From: Holothuria scabra
Lineage: Eukaryota > Echinodermata > Holothuroidea > Aspidochirotida > Holothuriidae
Assembly (NCBI GenBank): GCA_037179385.1
Contig: CM074190.1
Location: 11,242,206-11,306,205 of the forward strand
Length of the DNA: 64,000 bases
Direction of reading: 5' to 3'
Shown here: one piece after another, positions 22,600 to 34,729 of the stretch
How the letters are laid out: each line of letters begins with the position of its first letter
Numbering within the stretch: position 1 is the first letter of the stretch
The notes under the pieces: generated by a model
The model's database searches: none
What the model was told of the DNA's origin: nothing
Seen by the model: the letters and a program-made list of their open reading frames with translations, nothing else
Translations under genes and position numbers: made by a program

Positions 22600-23985
22600 T
22601 CCATAGGGTGATAGGAGGTAGGAGGGGACTGAAATAGACTTTCCATGGATTAAAATGATTTCAATGGAATGGAGTAAAAATCACAAAAGAAAAATTTCCC
22701 TCCATTGGCCCAAATTTCCACCTTAGATGACCAAGTTGCCAAGGAAGGAACCCCCTAGTTTCTTGACCCCCACCCCCTCATCATAAAAGTTCTGGATAGC
22801 TATGAGTTGAAAGAGATTACTTGTAAACTTATCTTTACAACTTTTATCAAAACTGACACCTTATGAATTTATGTGCCATGATCAGATATAAAAAGTGTTA
22901 CAGTGTGTCATCTCTGATCCAGAACAAATCTACAACCAACAGAGAATTCATTACAACTGCAGCTTGACATAATCCACTTCCAATCAGTAAAACGGAGCAC
23001 AATAAAAGACTTGTTAAACTGATGACCTACTTCTATGATAATTGATATAAAAACAATAACTTTTTACTTTCCTTAGGTAGAGTATGAACTTGCTTGTTTC
23101 TAGTTTCCTGATTTGAGTTAGATGAAATTTTATATTTAAAAGCTTGCAAACTGTTTACAACGCAAAATTTGTGCATTTAGTAAGAATTGCGAAGACCAAT
23201 CTGATACCCTCTCAACAGACAGAGTTCCCCGCCGGGAGCGTCATACTGAGCCTAAATCAAAGCTGGTGTCGCCGGCAGTTGGTTAAACCTCACGAGATGT
23301 CTGCAAAGCCATTTTGTTCGGTAACCCAAACAATTCCACTTGTCGCCTATTTGTGACATCAACCTATTACAATGACAAGGATATGCCAATTTTTTTCCTA
23401 ACAGAATCATTGAAATCTTGCCTTTTAAAAATAGGACGTTACTGAGATCTAAATATGCTGAAGTGTTTTTACTCAGTGTTGTCAAGTGCCCTCTGGCTAT
23501 AATGTTAGTACCCTGTTGCGCCTTCTAATTTCGGGGAAAGATAATTTTAAATGTTTGAAGGCTATAAAGATAATTATTTGACTAGATATATACTTAGGAT
23601 ACTACACCAGGCTAGTCAATGGCATAGCCTACCTAAAGTACAACCAGATTTTTCCAATCAATGGCTGAGCAACTAACAGTACGTAATTTCAAAACACTTT
23701 GAAATTCAGACATGTACGACTGTGGTCAGGAGACCAAACATGTTTGCAGGCTGCATGTACAATGCTGCATGGAAGCTACCCTTTAATGACTTGGGGGAAC
23801 ATAGATAACACATCCCAGTACAGACAGCCTGGGTGGTACATGGAAACATGGATATTTTGATTCAATTGTGTGAATAAACCTCCTTTTGTATAAACCTAAT
23901 ATTTTATAAAGCTCTTCTGTAATTTGCTGTAATATTTGGGTTTACCAGCTTGCATGCATTAAAATATCAACAGAAAGCAGGTTTT
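22600..23985. other. Unassigned DNA
   Basis: The frames at 23144-23356 (plus) and 23252-23485 (minus) overlap and neither shows a domain. No other feature is supported. Confidence 0.4.
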
Positions 23986-23989
23986 AAAC

Positions 23990-24200
23990 ACAAACTCACA
24001 AATTCACAATTCACGTAATCTAATTCCTCTTCCACATATCATACGTGATATTTCAGGACTTACATATTGCATATTCATGACACACTAGTAAGTTTATGTC
24101 TCATGAATTTCACACTTTTGTGAGAAAAATATCGTTTATACATGACTTCCAATAGCCATCCATGTAATAAGCTAGAGTACTTCAATAAGCCAGTTTGATT
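23990..24200 (-). mobile_element. Family A MITE, worn copy
   Basis: TTTCAGGACTTACATATTGC, ATATTCATGACAC, AATTTCACACTTTTGTGAG and TAGAGTACTTCA follow reverse-oriented family A copies. Both ends are lost to divergence. Confidence 0.55.
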
Positions 24201-24249
24201 GGTTGCCACATGGAAATGTGGGGTACAGCTTGGGATATACAAACCGAGC

Positions 24250-26265
24250 TCTGAACGTAGTGTACAGCATTCCCTTGTTTTCGTCAGTTCCTGCATAATC
24301 ACTATCTAAGTCTCTAGCCAGGTCAAGCAAAAATAGGGCTCAGTGCTACTTTACTAGGCAGACTAAAATGCAAATTTTTAAACCAAACAGACAACTTACA
24401 CACAATTCCCTGCACTAAACCACACTTAAAATCCCTCCTTATGTTATGGGATGGATTAAGAAAGAATGACAAATTTTCATATAAGTTCAAATTTTGGAGT
24501 ACGTGTTGTGGGTGCAGGGTTTGTTTGCTTATCATGTCAATTTGGAGGATGTGCCCATGTGCACAGCCACTAAAATGAATTACAGAACTCACTTGTCTGA
24601 GGTGACTGAGTTTTCCTTAAAGAAAAAAACTTCTGCAGCAGAATAGTGTAGAACTTGAAAACAGAGAAGACCAGAAACCTGCCTAGAGTATCTGTATAAT
24701 ACATTTAATATCTGTAGAAGACCTCGAGTCTTTATAAGCTCAAAAATAAGATGAAAAGAACCTTCCGACCTTGCTGGTAGTTGTTATTTCATTACTGTGC
24801 AACCACCTATTTTACTGCTTTAAAGTTCTCTGCATATGTGACATTTGTCGAACAAACTACTGCCACCAACAGCTGGTGCAGATGATGAAATTTGTAGTAG
24901 CACAGATATTCTTCTTGCGATTAAACTGTGGGTATGAAAATCAAAGTTCGTAACATGTCATATCAAAGTTTTGCCAACTTGAAGCATTACCACTTCATCT
25001 TATGAAACAGTTTAGACAACAGGAGGGAGGCAAACAATATGTATGTCAAGGTCACAATAGGAGAAAGAAACCTATCACTCACTGTCATTCGACAAATTAA
25101 GTACCAGTGTTTCGGTGCAAGCTCCTCTTTCTATCACCTTTTTGAAAATCTCAAAAGAAATTGACATTGAAGCATGCCTCCAGGTCTTGAATTAATCCTG
25201 GAACCTCCTGGACGAAAGGCAAACAAATTCATCAAAAAGGCTTTGTTCCCATCTGTTTTGTACAGGCCACAGCAAGACCAAGAATAGTAGGTCAGCGGTA
25301 AGGGTTACTGTGTCCCGGCAACAGAATGGAATTTGGGACATTCACCCGAAAGGTGAAAAGATGGGCATGTGTGAAAGACACTGGGGAGAGATATATTATT
25401 ACATTATATTGATAATACCATTGTTGGTTGAGGTTGACAATAGCTTCCATGCAGCATCAGTTTATACGATGTCGATAAAGAGCGTTCCCGCTGAGGGCCT
25501 AAGTTGCGCTCAGCATCTAAGCACTCGTCTGGGACAATAGAAAGGAAACATAGATCGTCTGGGTACATCGAGCGGTCATGGACATTACGTATGCAAAAAG
25601 TGTATAATAGGGTCACCCCTTTGTACGAGACTGAGGTTCTGGAATGAATCCCAAGGGGGAAGTAACACCAAATTGACAGATAGTACAACACAAAGAGTTA
25701 TAAAAACGTCATGTTTTCAATCAAAAAAGCAAGGGAAATTTAAACAGGCTGCAACCTTCATTGGTAGAATGAAGTAACTCCCAGAATTTTCATTCCAACA
25801 GTGCGGTAAAATACAAGAGATCGAATAAAAAATTTGGGGGGTTTTTATTGCTTGAACCAGCATTTGTGGTTTATTGTAAAGTTGTTTCCAATCTTGCTCT
25901 TATAGGCCAATTAAAAATTTTACGAATGGGTTGTTGCACATTTTCATTTTTTGTTGTTTCCCACAAATTTGAAATATTAATGAACTAACATTTAACCCTT
26001 GGGAACATGGTTTTGTTCAACTGGTAGTCTAGGTTGCCTAAGTTCTTTACAAACTTGGGCAAAATAACTACCATATAATTTCCATCCCCATTTTTAAAAG
26101 AGCCACACAATGCACAGAGAATGTAATGTATCTATTAATAGACCATTTGTGACAAGTGTTTGCATCTGAACTGTTCTGGTATTTCTGTTATAATGTAATT
26201 AATAGGAATTAAAAGACCGTTCCAAAGAGCATACTATTTTGTTAATGGTATTTTACAGTGGCTAA
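24250..26265. other. Unassigned DNA, one microexon-like or tRNA-like site
   Basis: At 25266-25297 a 32-base segment sits between a strong acceptor-like tract (TTCCCATCTGTTTTGTACAG) and a donor-like GCG|GTAAGG. The same place also reads TAGGTCAGCGG, close to a Pol III A box, so it could instead be a worn tRNA-like sequence. Neither reading is secure. Nothing else is supported in this stretch. Confidence 0.3.
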
Positions 26266-26277
26266 ATAATTTACATG

Positions 26278-26548
26278 CAGGCTTCAACAAATTCCCCCGC
26301 CCGACAGTCTGGGACAAGTGAAAAATTACTCGGGCAATTACCATGTTCGATGTTGCAGCCCGCCGGGCAAGTACCACCCCCAGCCTTAAATTTTTTAGTC
26401 TCTAAAAATGGCATTTGTACTTTTACACTTTAAAAATAATATGTAATCAACATTTGAATTGGACAAGTAGATATTTATGCGGGCAAGTAGACTGAGGAAA
26501 CAGCTAGCCCGTCGGACAAGAGTGAAAAAAAAAAATTGTTGAAGCCTG
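26278..26548. mobile_element. hAT-like MITE, CAGGCTTCAACAA ends
   Basis: The ends CAGGCTTCAACAA and TTGTTGAAGCCTG are perfect 13-base inverted repeats with the CAG...CTG form of hAT elements. The 8-base flanks are TTTACATG (26270-26277) and AATACATG (26549-26556), six of eight identical, as expected of an ageing 8-bp duplication. GCGGGCAAGTA-type repeats recur inside. No transposase. Confidence 0.88.
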
Positions 26549-27050
26549 AATACATGCACCCAAAACTCTATCCCTTTGTAATTTGTTAAATTTGGAAAAT
26601 ATGCTATTGATATTAATGCTTGGAAAAATATGGCTGAAGAGGCTTTCATATGCACATCAACTTTTTGAAAAAAATACTGTGCAGATGACATCTGAACTTC
26701 CTCAATACTCTCAGTTTTCAAGAGTTCATTCTAAAGGTTCTTACACTTCATTTGATATTTTTGGGGGGGTTGTTAAGTCTCTTGGGTACTTACTTTTGAA
26801 GCTGAATGGTGTTATACAAGCTTTACTTCAAAAACTTCATATCTACATGCTGTATCCTGAGGTCAAAGCCAAAGGGTTTGTTGTGCCCTTTCTGGGAAAA
26901 GGAAAAATTTCTAGCAATCTTGCTTTAGTACCTGGAAATGAAATTGGAAGACCGGAACTAAAATGCACGGGGACTTTGGACAGGCAAACAGGAAGAGGAC
27001 TAAATCAGGCTTGTACAGTACTATCTGAGTCTCAACCAAGGACTTCCTAC

Positions 27051-27414
27051 ACATGGACAGAGCATACTGTATGGTAGATTGTCGCTACCCTGTGTCTGAG
27101 AAAAAGAGCACCAAGATGGCCGTCTACTATGGTTTTGTGTGAAAGTCTGGACTTGCTCAAGTATATCCCCAGATTTTGCAAGAAAGTTGATATATTTTTG
27201 AAATCTGGCCAAGGTAAGGTCAAAATCACTTCACGCATTGCAGGAATATGATATTGTTTTCCATTCAAGTTTAAATTTTGCTTAAAATATTACAGATTCG
27301 TCATCAAATCATACAATTTATAACTTTACAGCGGCCATCTTGGTGCACCTTTTTTGTCCCAGTCGGTGGCGACCATCTACGGATAGGAGGTATACGTTAC
27401 ATGCTGTGTCCATG
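27051..27414. mobile_element. Long-TIR MITE with ACCAAGATGGCCG arms
   Basis: Arms of about 75 bases at 27051-27127 and 27337-27414 are inverted repeats, carrying CATGGACA, GTAGATTGTCGC versus GTAGATGGTCGC, and GCACCAAGATGGCCG on both sides. The spacer has no coding potential. The left arm covers the end of the 164-residue frame at 26583-27077, which is therefore unlikely to be a gene. Each arm contains an AAGATGGCCG motif of the YY1 type. Confidence 0.85.
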
Positions 27415-27429
27415 TATATAAGTCTGTGG

Positions 27430-29130
27430 TCTCAACATACCACCTAGCCCCCTGATCCCCATCTTTCTCAAACCCATGAAAAGATTCCCAGGGGCTTATT
27501 GCAGGTTTTGTGGGGTTTACAGCTATGTAAATAGGATGTAATTACAGTAGGGTAGACACAAGGCTCCAAAATTTTTCCTAATCCAACCTGCCTTTGATGT
27601 CAACATGATAATTTTGGGTTAGGCTGGGTTTAGATGGATTTTTATGGCCTAGTTTCCAAAATAATAATTTTGGGCATTGAGGTTTCAAGAAAATAAAGAA
27701 ATGGAAGGCAGAAATTTATGGGGAGGAAAACAGGCAAGGGCAAATCATCCCAGGTTTCAATGACCAGGTCAGATAAGGGCGCCCCTACCACTATTCCATC
27801 AACTTTTGTCAGCTGTGTATCCGAGCAGATATGAGGGGTGGTGGGGTTACAAGTGAGAGAGAGATATGTGGGAAGTAGAGAGATTCTGTCAATTATAAAA
27901 GGAAAATATCACCAAAAAATTCCTCACTTTTTCAAAAATATAATAATTGTACAACAGAGACAAACTCTCTTACGTTTTAAAATTATCAAAGAGTATCTGA
28001 ATGCAAATAAATATGTTTTACACTATGAAGTAGGACACAATCTATGAACTCTTCCAAAGGAAAGTGACTTTATTCACAAATAATTTACCACATGCAGAAT
28101 ATACTAAGGTGACTCTAGGGTTTCTCAACATGACCTTCTTCTCTGTCTAAATCTCTTTTTTTGGCCAATTTTTGCAAAACATGCAGTCCAAAGAAACTTA
28201 TCTATAGCTGAATAATTTCTTCATATTCAGCCAACATTCCACATCTTAACCTCAAATATACCCTGTGACAAACTGGCAATATTCCTTCTCACTGTACCCT
28301 TTCACTTGTAATTTGTGTACCCTTCATGTCACCTGCTCGAACACAGGGCATCCTGGAGCGCAAACTACATACAGAGTTGAACCATCCACCGCTAAAGAAT
28401 GGAGCACATGGTGGTCCACATAATTAAAACATCCAAAAACTCATCCACCGTATATTCACATAATACCTTAAGGCAGTCATAGTTTTCGGCGAAATTGAAT
28501 GGAGCGAATTCAGATGTTGACAACAAAAGGTTGAATCTTTGAATCATGGGTTTGGAACAGCAGAGATGGGTGCGGGTACATAAGTTATGTTCTGGTCTTC
28601 CCAAAATACACACTTTTGAGGGGTGAAATATGTTGACAAGATGAATTGAACATTCTTATTTTTAGTTAACTATAAAATTCACACCCATCTCGTAAGTGGC
28701 ATAATATCTCTTAATAATGTAAACACAAAATACATGTAGGATGTTTATGTCACATATCTTAAATGTTTAATTGGAAAGAAAATCAGGGAGAATATTTGTA
28801 AAGAAGTGTGTTGATCCATGGATGCACTGTTTGTGGTTACCAGCAACATTCCAACTCCCCTGTGCCCATCACCTTTCTTAGCTACCGTTATTTGACAAGG
28901 AACAAATTAGAGATTTCAGGTTATGAAATATCACTATCATCCATAACTTTTGCAGAGTGCAATGACCATGTAGCACTCATAAAGCATTAGCTGTATAACG
29001 TCTGCATTACTGCAGTAAACTTCAATACAGTGGAAGCAGAAAAGAAATTACAGAAAAGGAAAGTTACAGAAATATGTTACAAACTTGTTAACAAGCACAT
29101 TTACTAAAGGGCTTTCACTTATTGTTATGC
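27430..29130. other. Unassigned DNA with a SINE-tail scrap
   Basis: 27615-27655 (GGTTTAGATGGATTTTTATG, GCCTAGTTTCCAA) matches the SINE 3' end in reverse and is a short fragment. Nothing else could be supported. Confidence 0.4.
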
Positions 29131-29133
29131 TGC

Positions 29134-29456
29134 CAGTGTTTCCATCAATAGGGAGAGGGGTAAGGGGTAATTCCCCCCACCCCGTTTCTAAAGAAAGGAG
29201 GGTAAAATCCCTTCCTTTTCATTTCCATAAAAATAAATGCTAGTAATATGTTTTTTATTACAGAAGGGGATATCTTTGCAGCAATGTTTAAATTTACATA
29301 AATAAATAGCCTTTAAATTCTTCCAGATTGAAGCTTTTGCCCCTCTGAACCCACTCACAACTTTGGTCAAGGGCACTATGAATTTGGACTTTGCATTTGG
29401 GAGCAATAAACCCCCCCCCCCCCCCTTTTTTTTTTGAGTTTCTGGTGAAATCCCTG
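29134..29456 (+). mobile_element. MITE of the CAGTGTTTCC family
   Basis: It starts CAGTGTTTCCATCA and ends GAAATCCCTG. Shared blocks GGGTAAAATC, CCTTTTCATTT and GGGAGCAATAA, with an unstable C-run before TTTTTG, occur in copies at 58964-59230 and 61964-62265. GCTGC lies directly on both sides. The CAG...CTG ends are hAT-like, but the duplication is too short to decide. Confidence 0.65.
29411..29425. repeat. Poly-C run of 15
   Basis: An uninterrupted C-run followed by ten T, inside the CAGTGTTTCC-family MITE. The matching spot is also C-rich in the 61964 copy. Confidence 0.9.
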
Positions 29457-29554
29457 GCTGCTTATGAAGAATGCAGTCTGGTAATCAGCCTCAGGCATAC
29501 ATATTAGTTTAAGTGCAAGAGCACTAAGCAGTCACAGCCAGCCCTAACAGGTAC

Positions 29555-29725
29555 TTTGAAACAACAGAGCTCTAAATCTCACAATTGCCTTCTTAAATCT
29601 CCTCCAAGCATCCTCCATGATATCGTCATGATTTACATATTGCATATGGTAAACCAAGCAGTTATTCGATCCTGGAAGATTTCACAACTGAGAAGGAAAT
29701 TATTGTCACATGATTCTCAAAAGAT
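29555..29725 (-). mobile_element. Family A MITE, worn copy
   Basis: TACATATTGCATATGGTAAA, CCAAGCAGTTATTC and ATTGTCACATGATTCTC follow the central part of reverse-oriented family A copies. The ends are not preserved. Confidence 0.5.
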
Positions 29726-30190
29726 TAAACAGAGCACGTATCATCAGTTGGTTTTGGAGCATATCGAGAAATTGTGAAAATCGCAACCACTCAGACAGCC
29801 AAAAATGGAAATTTCCCCAGTGAAAAATGACCAGAAATATCCTTACAAAGTGCAGGGATAGCCATATTTGGTGTGAAAAAGGGACAAAGTTGGACTGCAG
29901 TTTCCTATTAAGTCCATATAAATATTAGCATGTGATATATGTGTGAGTTAAGCAAACATAAAGTGTAAGGCAATTTAGGGGTTAAATACTACAAAAGCCA
30001 ATGTTTGAGAGACATATAATATATCCCCCCAAAATTTTTTTGGGTTTCTGCATTCAATTCATCAATTCTGGGGAATTGATGATACATACATTAATAGGCT
30101 GAGGTATTGAGGAAGTGACAAAGGCTATGTTGGGTTCCCTTTGGGGCCTTTGGGTAAAATTAAGGCTTGGTTTAGGATTTGGGTACTTAA

Positions 30191-30437
30191 AGGGGGATAT
30201 GGAGACATGAACTAATGTAGTTCACTGTCCCGTTTCATGATTGGTTAACAGAGAATCATGTGACAATATTATGACCCTCAGTTGTGAAATTTAATACGAG
30301 TAGCTGTGTGGTTAACTTGTAGTAGGAGTAGTGAAGTCCAAAAATATTATGAAAGATACTGTGAAGAAAAATAAGAAGAAAGCTGTGATATTTAGATAGA
30401 GATATTTAGATGAGTTTGAAGTGGCTGCTCTTGCCCT
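30191..30437 (+). mobile_element. Family A MITE with both TTAA flanks
   Basis: TTAA stands at 30187-30190 and 30438-30441. The 3' end TGCTCTTGCCCT is intact; the 5' end reads AGGGGGATATGGAGAC and has drifted. TTTCATGATTGG and ATCATGTGACAAT are conserved inside. Length is 247 bp. Confidence 0.85.
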
Positions 30438-30503
30438 TTAAGATTACATTTGCAGTTTGTATCTACCATCTAGTGAACCCTATCATGATCTATAAATATT
30501 TTT

Positions 30504-30522
30504 TATATATATATATATATAT
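30504..30522. repeat. (TA)n microsatellite, left
   Basis: A run of about nine TA dinucleotides directly left of the element at 30527. Confidence 0.85.
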
Positions 30523-30526
30523 TTCA

Positions 30527-30874
30527 CTAATTCGGCACTTAGGGGGAAAGTTGTTGTTGAAAAATCGACCTTAAGGGGAAAAATTTTGGGGGGCGAAATA
30601 TAAGTTTCGCCGTAACGTTTCTACACACTTTTTCTATAGGAATACGTAAACAGACAAGGGCGCCCTCCTAGATTTACAAAATAGATACAATTACTTCAAA
30701 GTTGTCAAATTTACGGACACCTAGCTGTTAACACGAATGGATGGCTGGCCATTGAAATAACGTTGTTTATATTTTTAGACGTTAGGGCGAACACTTTTTC
30801 TTATGTATTTCACTGTTATTTTTTCGCCCTATGTATGCGCAGATATAACAATTTCCCCCTAAGGTGGGAATTAG
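30527..30874. mobile_element. MITE inserted between two (TA)n runs
   Basis: CTAATTCGGCACTTAGGGGG at the left faces, in inverted order, CCCCCTAAGGTGGGAATTAG at the right; with AAA following, about 23 of 27 bases pair. GGGCGAAA and its complement TTTCGCC also recur inside. Both flanks are (TA)n, suggesting a TA-target element that landed in a microsatellite. CpG sites are well kept. No transposase. Confidence 0.75.
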
Positions 30875-30876
30875 CG

Positions 30877-30925
30877 TTATATATATATATATATATATAT
30901 ATAAATATATATATTATATATATAT
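30877..30925. repeat. (TA)n microsatellite, right
   Basis: A run of TA dinucleotides with two small interruptions, directly right of the element at 30527-30874. The frames at 30763-31062 and 30816-31043 read through it and are not genes. Confidence 0.9.
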
Positions 30926-30929
30926 GTTT

Positions 30930-32140
30930 TAACTTGCTTCTGTTTTCACTGAACACAGTGCTACTGAGTATATTGATCTTGTGTGACATATATGATGACA
31001 TAATTCTGTACACCTTAAAAATTATTGTTATAATATATGGCACACCATTTACTTCAAAGTAAGATCTGTTACTTCTCTACACTGTTTTCAAAAGGACTTG
31101 AAACACTCACTCTTAAACTGTTATCATTTATGGGCTTTAATTACTCTAGTTGTTATCATTTATAAGCTTTAAAAGCTCAATTCAATTCATCTGTTTTTCT
31201 TGTATTCAGACATGTCATAGTATTCTTCTTTCTTTTTTCTTTCCCCGATTGTTCTTTCTTTTTTTTTGTTATGATTGTCTTATGGTCACTAGCTTTGATG
31301 AACAGTAATGCTTTTTCTAGTGTCCATCATATGTATCTGTATAAAGTGTGTTGAACTTAATCTTGTTGATGTGAACAGTACATATGAGAAATGAATTGAA
31401 TATCTTCTGTATGTACACAGGGCCTGACATGTCATCACATTTTGATGGGGGTATAGTCAGATTTGGTCCCCTATAGCTAAAAACAATAATCCGTAAGTTT
31501 TAATACCTGAGAATTTGTTTCTCTTGGTTGGCCTCACAATTTCACCAAACTACTACCAACATAAGTTGGGTTAAATAATGCACTCATTTTCATAATGCAC
31601 TTCCCTCCATTAACATGAACCATGTAATATTTCCAACTGTCTAACACAACATGCATCTGAGAACCCCCACTCAAAAATAAGGACAAAAACAGTATATCTA
31701 AATCTTAGTCACATTTGGAAATGTACAGGTACAGATCAAACAAATTTATTTTGAAATTCTTTGATATGGATATACATCATAAAAGTACTCAATATCCAAA
31801 ATATAATTCCTGTTTGAGCACTGTAAAATCTCTGTTCAACATTTATCTTAAATTAATTTATATCTCTACATCATCCTACATTAAATGTTGACCACATACA
31901 CAAACTTATTTACTACTGTGCCAGTTAACTGTTATTCTAAATAGTCATTAATGGCATCAGGGAGCAGTGTTTGTTGCAACTTCCTGGTAGCATAAACCTG
32001 TAGACTATAAACTCATACTTTGTCACCCCATGTGTTTTTCACAGTCTCTGATCTATACCTCAATGTTCACGGACCAAAGTGACCTTTGTTTAAAATTTCT
32101 AATGAGTTTTAACACATTCTTTGGGCCACAAACTGTACAG
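30930..32140. other. Unassigned DNA with a 20-base direct repeat
   Basis: GTTATCATTTATGGGCTTTA near 31120 is repeated as GTTATCATTTATAAGCTTTA near 31152. Nothing else could be supported. Confidence 0.4.
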
Positions 32141-32141
32141 A

Positions 32142-32335
32142 CTCCCCCAAACTCTCTAGACTGGGAATCTATGAGCCTTGTCTGTTACTAACCTCCTATT
32201 TGCCACACTTACCCCAACTAACCCTGGTAAACTAATAGCACTGAGAGCGAGGGAGCCCTTGCTTCCCACAATTAAAAGTAAGGAAGCCCTCAATCTTCCT
32301 CTTCCTCTTCCGTAGACCGGGGATGTAGGTTTACA
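32142..32335. repeat. Dispersed repeat, copy 1
   Basis: TGGGAATCTA, ACCCTGGTAAACTAATAG, GAGGGAGCCCTTGCTTCCCA and GCCCTCAATC appear in the same order as in the stretch at 44918-45105. Class is unknown: no TIR, tRNA head or coding frame was found. The 75-residue minus-strand frame spanning it is not gene-like. Confidence 0.6.
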
Positions 32336-32339
32336 TCCA

Positions 32340-34560
32340 TCAAGACATTGTGAATGTATTAAAATGCATGGAAATAATTTCAAATTATTTCTTAATTGGT
32401 TGATGTTCCTAACATTTCTTCCAGTGTCAAAACACGCTGCATTTTAAAAGTTTACCAAGGATCAACTGCTTGCTACATGAATCCAAAACATTCATGAAAC
32501 AATTAAAACTGTATCATATGAAAAAGAATGCATTACACAATAGCCAGTACAGAGGGTATGTACTCATCCAACAGAGATGTCTCAATGTTAAAATCATCAA
32601 GTTAGATGCAATGTATTAAACAACATACCAACACAGGCAACACAAATGCACTTGTTTTGAATTCATACTGAGGACCGAAACAATTAATTTCATGTCCTCT
32701 GGATGAAATTCAATAGATTTCCTGAATTCTCTAAAGTTTCAACAATAGAAAGTCTATTGTTAAGGTTAGGGGTTAGGAAGAAAATACAGAAGAAAACACA
32801 CTGAGGTCCTCAGATTGTATGTAAAGTCAACTTGTGTGTCTTACAATGTCGTCTTTATAAAAAAGGCAAACTTTAAAAGCAGTTTCAAATACAGTTCAAG
32901 TTTGATTTCAAACAGATTTAATTCCTCCCCTATGGTTGCATCTTTCAACAAACAGAGAATTCCACAGGCATATCCTATTACCTCTATGCAGGGACTGTGA
33001 AGACAGGGGGCTGGGGGACTTTGAGAGCCTCACTTTTTCTGCCATAGGCATTTTGGGCTGCCTTCTATTGCTATTGTATTATTAAACACATTGGGCCGCT
33101 TTGGTGAATAGCCTCAACTCCCCCCCCCCCCCCTGCTCCGGGCTCAGAGATTTTGATCCATTCACAAGAAGCAGATCAATTCTTGTATTGAGGATCAAAA
33201 ACTATGTATGAAAGCTTAAAGCATAAAGTTGACCTGAGATAAAAGATGACCTAAGACCAGATGATAAAACATCATTTGTCTGTTTACAAAGTGCTAAATT
33301 AACAAAAAGTGCAGAATGATACAACCGACAATATTGTTGGAAGGTTTGTTTCATATTAGTTTCTGTTCGTTTATTGCTTGATCCAAGTTTGATTCACAAT
33401 GATGATCATGTATGAAAGGCAAACCTTTGATCTTGAGAAACAGATCATCTCCTCAAGATTGGCTCTCATGTGTCAAATTGGTCTAGACACATGTTCTCAA
33501 GAATACAACTTACTTCATCTATTCAGACATTTGAACAATGCAGATGATTTAGCTTCAAGGTGTGGAAGGTCTAAATAAGCATTTTTTTCTGCATACTTTT
33601 AAGTCAATGAATTTTGTCTCCAGCAAATCCCTTTAAGATTTATCATGAGTACAAAATGCTCTGGCAACACAAATAAGGGGTAGCTGTACCAAGGAGCTGT
33701 GCACAGCATTGGTCGATCCACACCTGCTACAGCAGAAAACAATTGCTTGCCAATAAAGTCTGATTGGCTTAAAATATGACCTCGCAACTTGCAATTCTTC
33801 ACATTATTGGTTAATGTGTGTAGTTACTGCAGTTACACTGCATATCCTTAAGAGTTGTGGAAGTTGTTTTCATAAATACCAATTTAGAAAGTCCTTACTC
33901 AGCACATCAATATTTTTATTTATGCAATTCTTAGTGAATCCCACCCCAAATAGAGCTTTGTACCAGGTTCCTTTCCTTAAGCACTGGCAACTTTTAAAGC
34001 TTGTTCATACTGACCAACAACATTACAATTGAAAACATGTTGTGTCCAGAATTGCAAAATTTCTCAGGTCTTCTCTGCATGACAGAACACTGTCCAGCCC
34101 ACCTGCCAAATAAGAACTTTCTGCACCTTGCTGCGGCCCCCACATTTAAACACAATATGCATTTTGTATAAATCACAAATGATTTATTTAAGTGCCAAAA
34201 AAGAGCAAATTGACTAGTTTCAATTGCAAAGCAGCAAAAATTATGAGAAAGAGCTTTAGACACCTATCACCAAAAAAAGGACATTTTGCATGGGGCTGGA
34301 AAATTCTCAATTGGAGACTGCTTTTTGACTTTAGAGTATGTTCTGATTGCATGTAAGGGGTTTGTATATTCCCCAGGGTATATACTCTGGTTATGAAGTG
34401 TAGGTTCGTGTCTACATACATAATTTTTTTGTGAGGGGCTAAAAATGAACCAGTTCAGAAAACTGGAATCATCTGGGATAAGACATAAGCTTTAAGGTGT
34501 GTCAAACATTGGTTGTTTGTACTATGCCCAGAGCATTTTTCCTTTTTTGATCACTGAGAT
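32340..34560. other. Unassigned DNA
   Basis: A C-run of 13 lies at 33121-33133. None of the short frames shows a domain. No other repeat was recognised. Confidence 0.4.
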
Positions 34561-34565
34561 GTATT

Positions 34566-34723
34566 AAGTGGTGGAGCTAGGGATTTTGGTCAGAGGGGGC
34601 TAGAATGGCCTGCAGGGGCGCATTAAAGCAAGATATTAGAAACCTAAAAAAGGTGCCAGTAGGCAATTTTGGTCCGGGGGGGGGGGGGTTTGATCCCCTG
34701 ACCATATGGTAACTTCTCCACTG
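34566..34723. mobile_element. Possible hAT-like MITE with worn 5' end
   Basis: AAGTGGTGGAGCTAGGG at the left resembles the usual CAGTGGYGGAG start, and the right end CTCCACTG is its inverted counterpart. A G-run of 12 lies inside. No clear duplication and no second copy. Confidence 0.4.
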
Positions 34724-34729
34724 ACTTGA

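Noticed and set aside
26583..27077. 164-residue plus-strand open frame
   Set aside because: Its end lies in the arm of a MITE, its start overlaps unassigned AT-rich DNA, and the peptide shows no domain or codon pattern.
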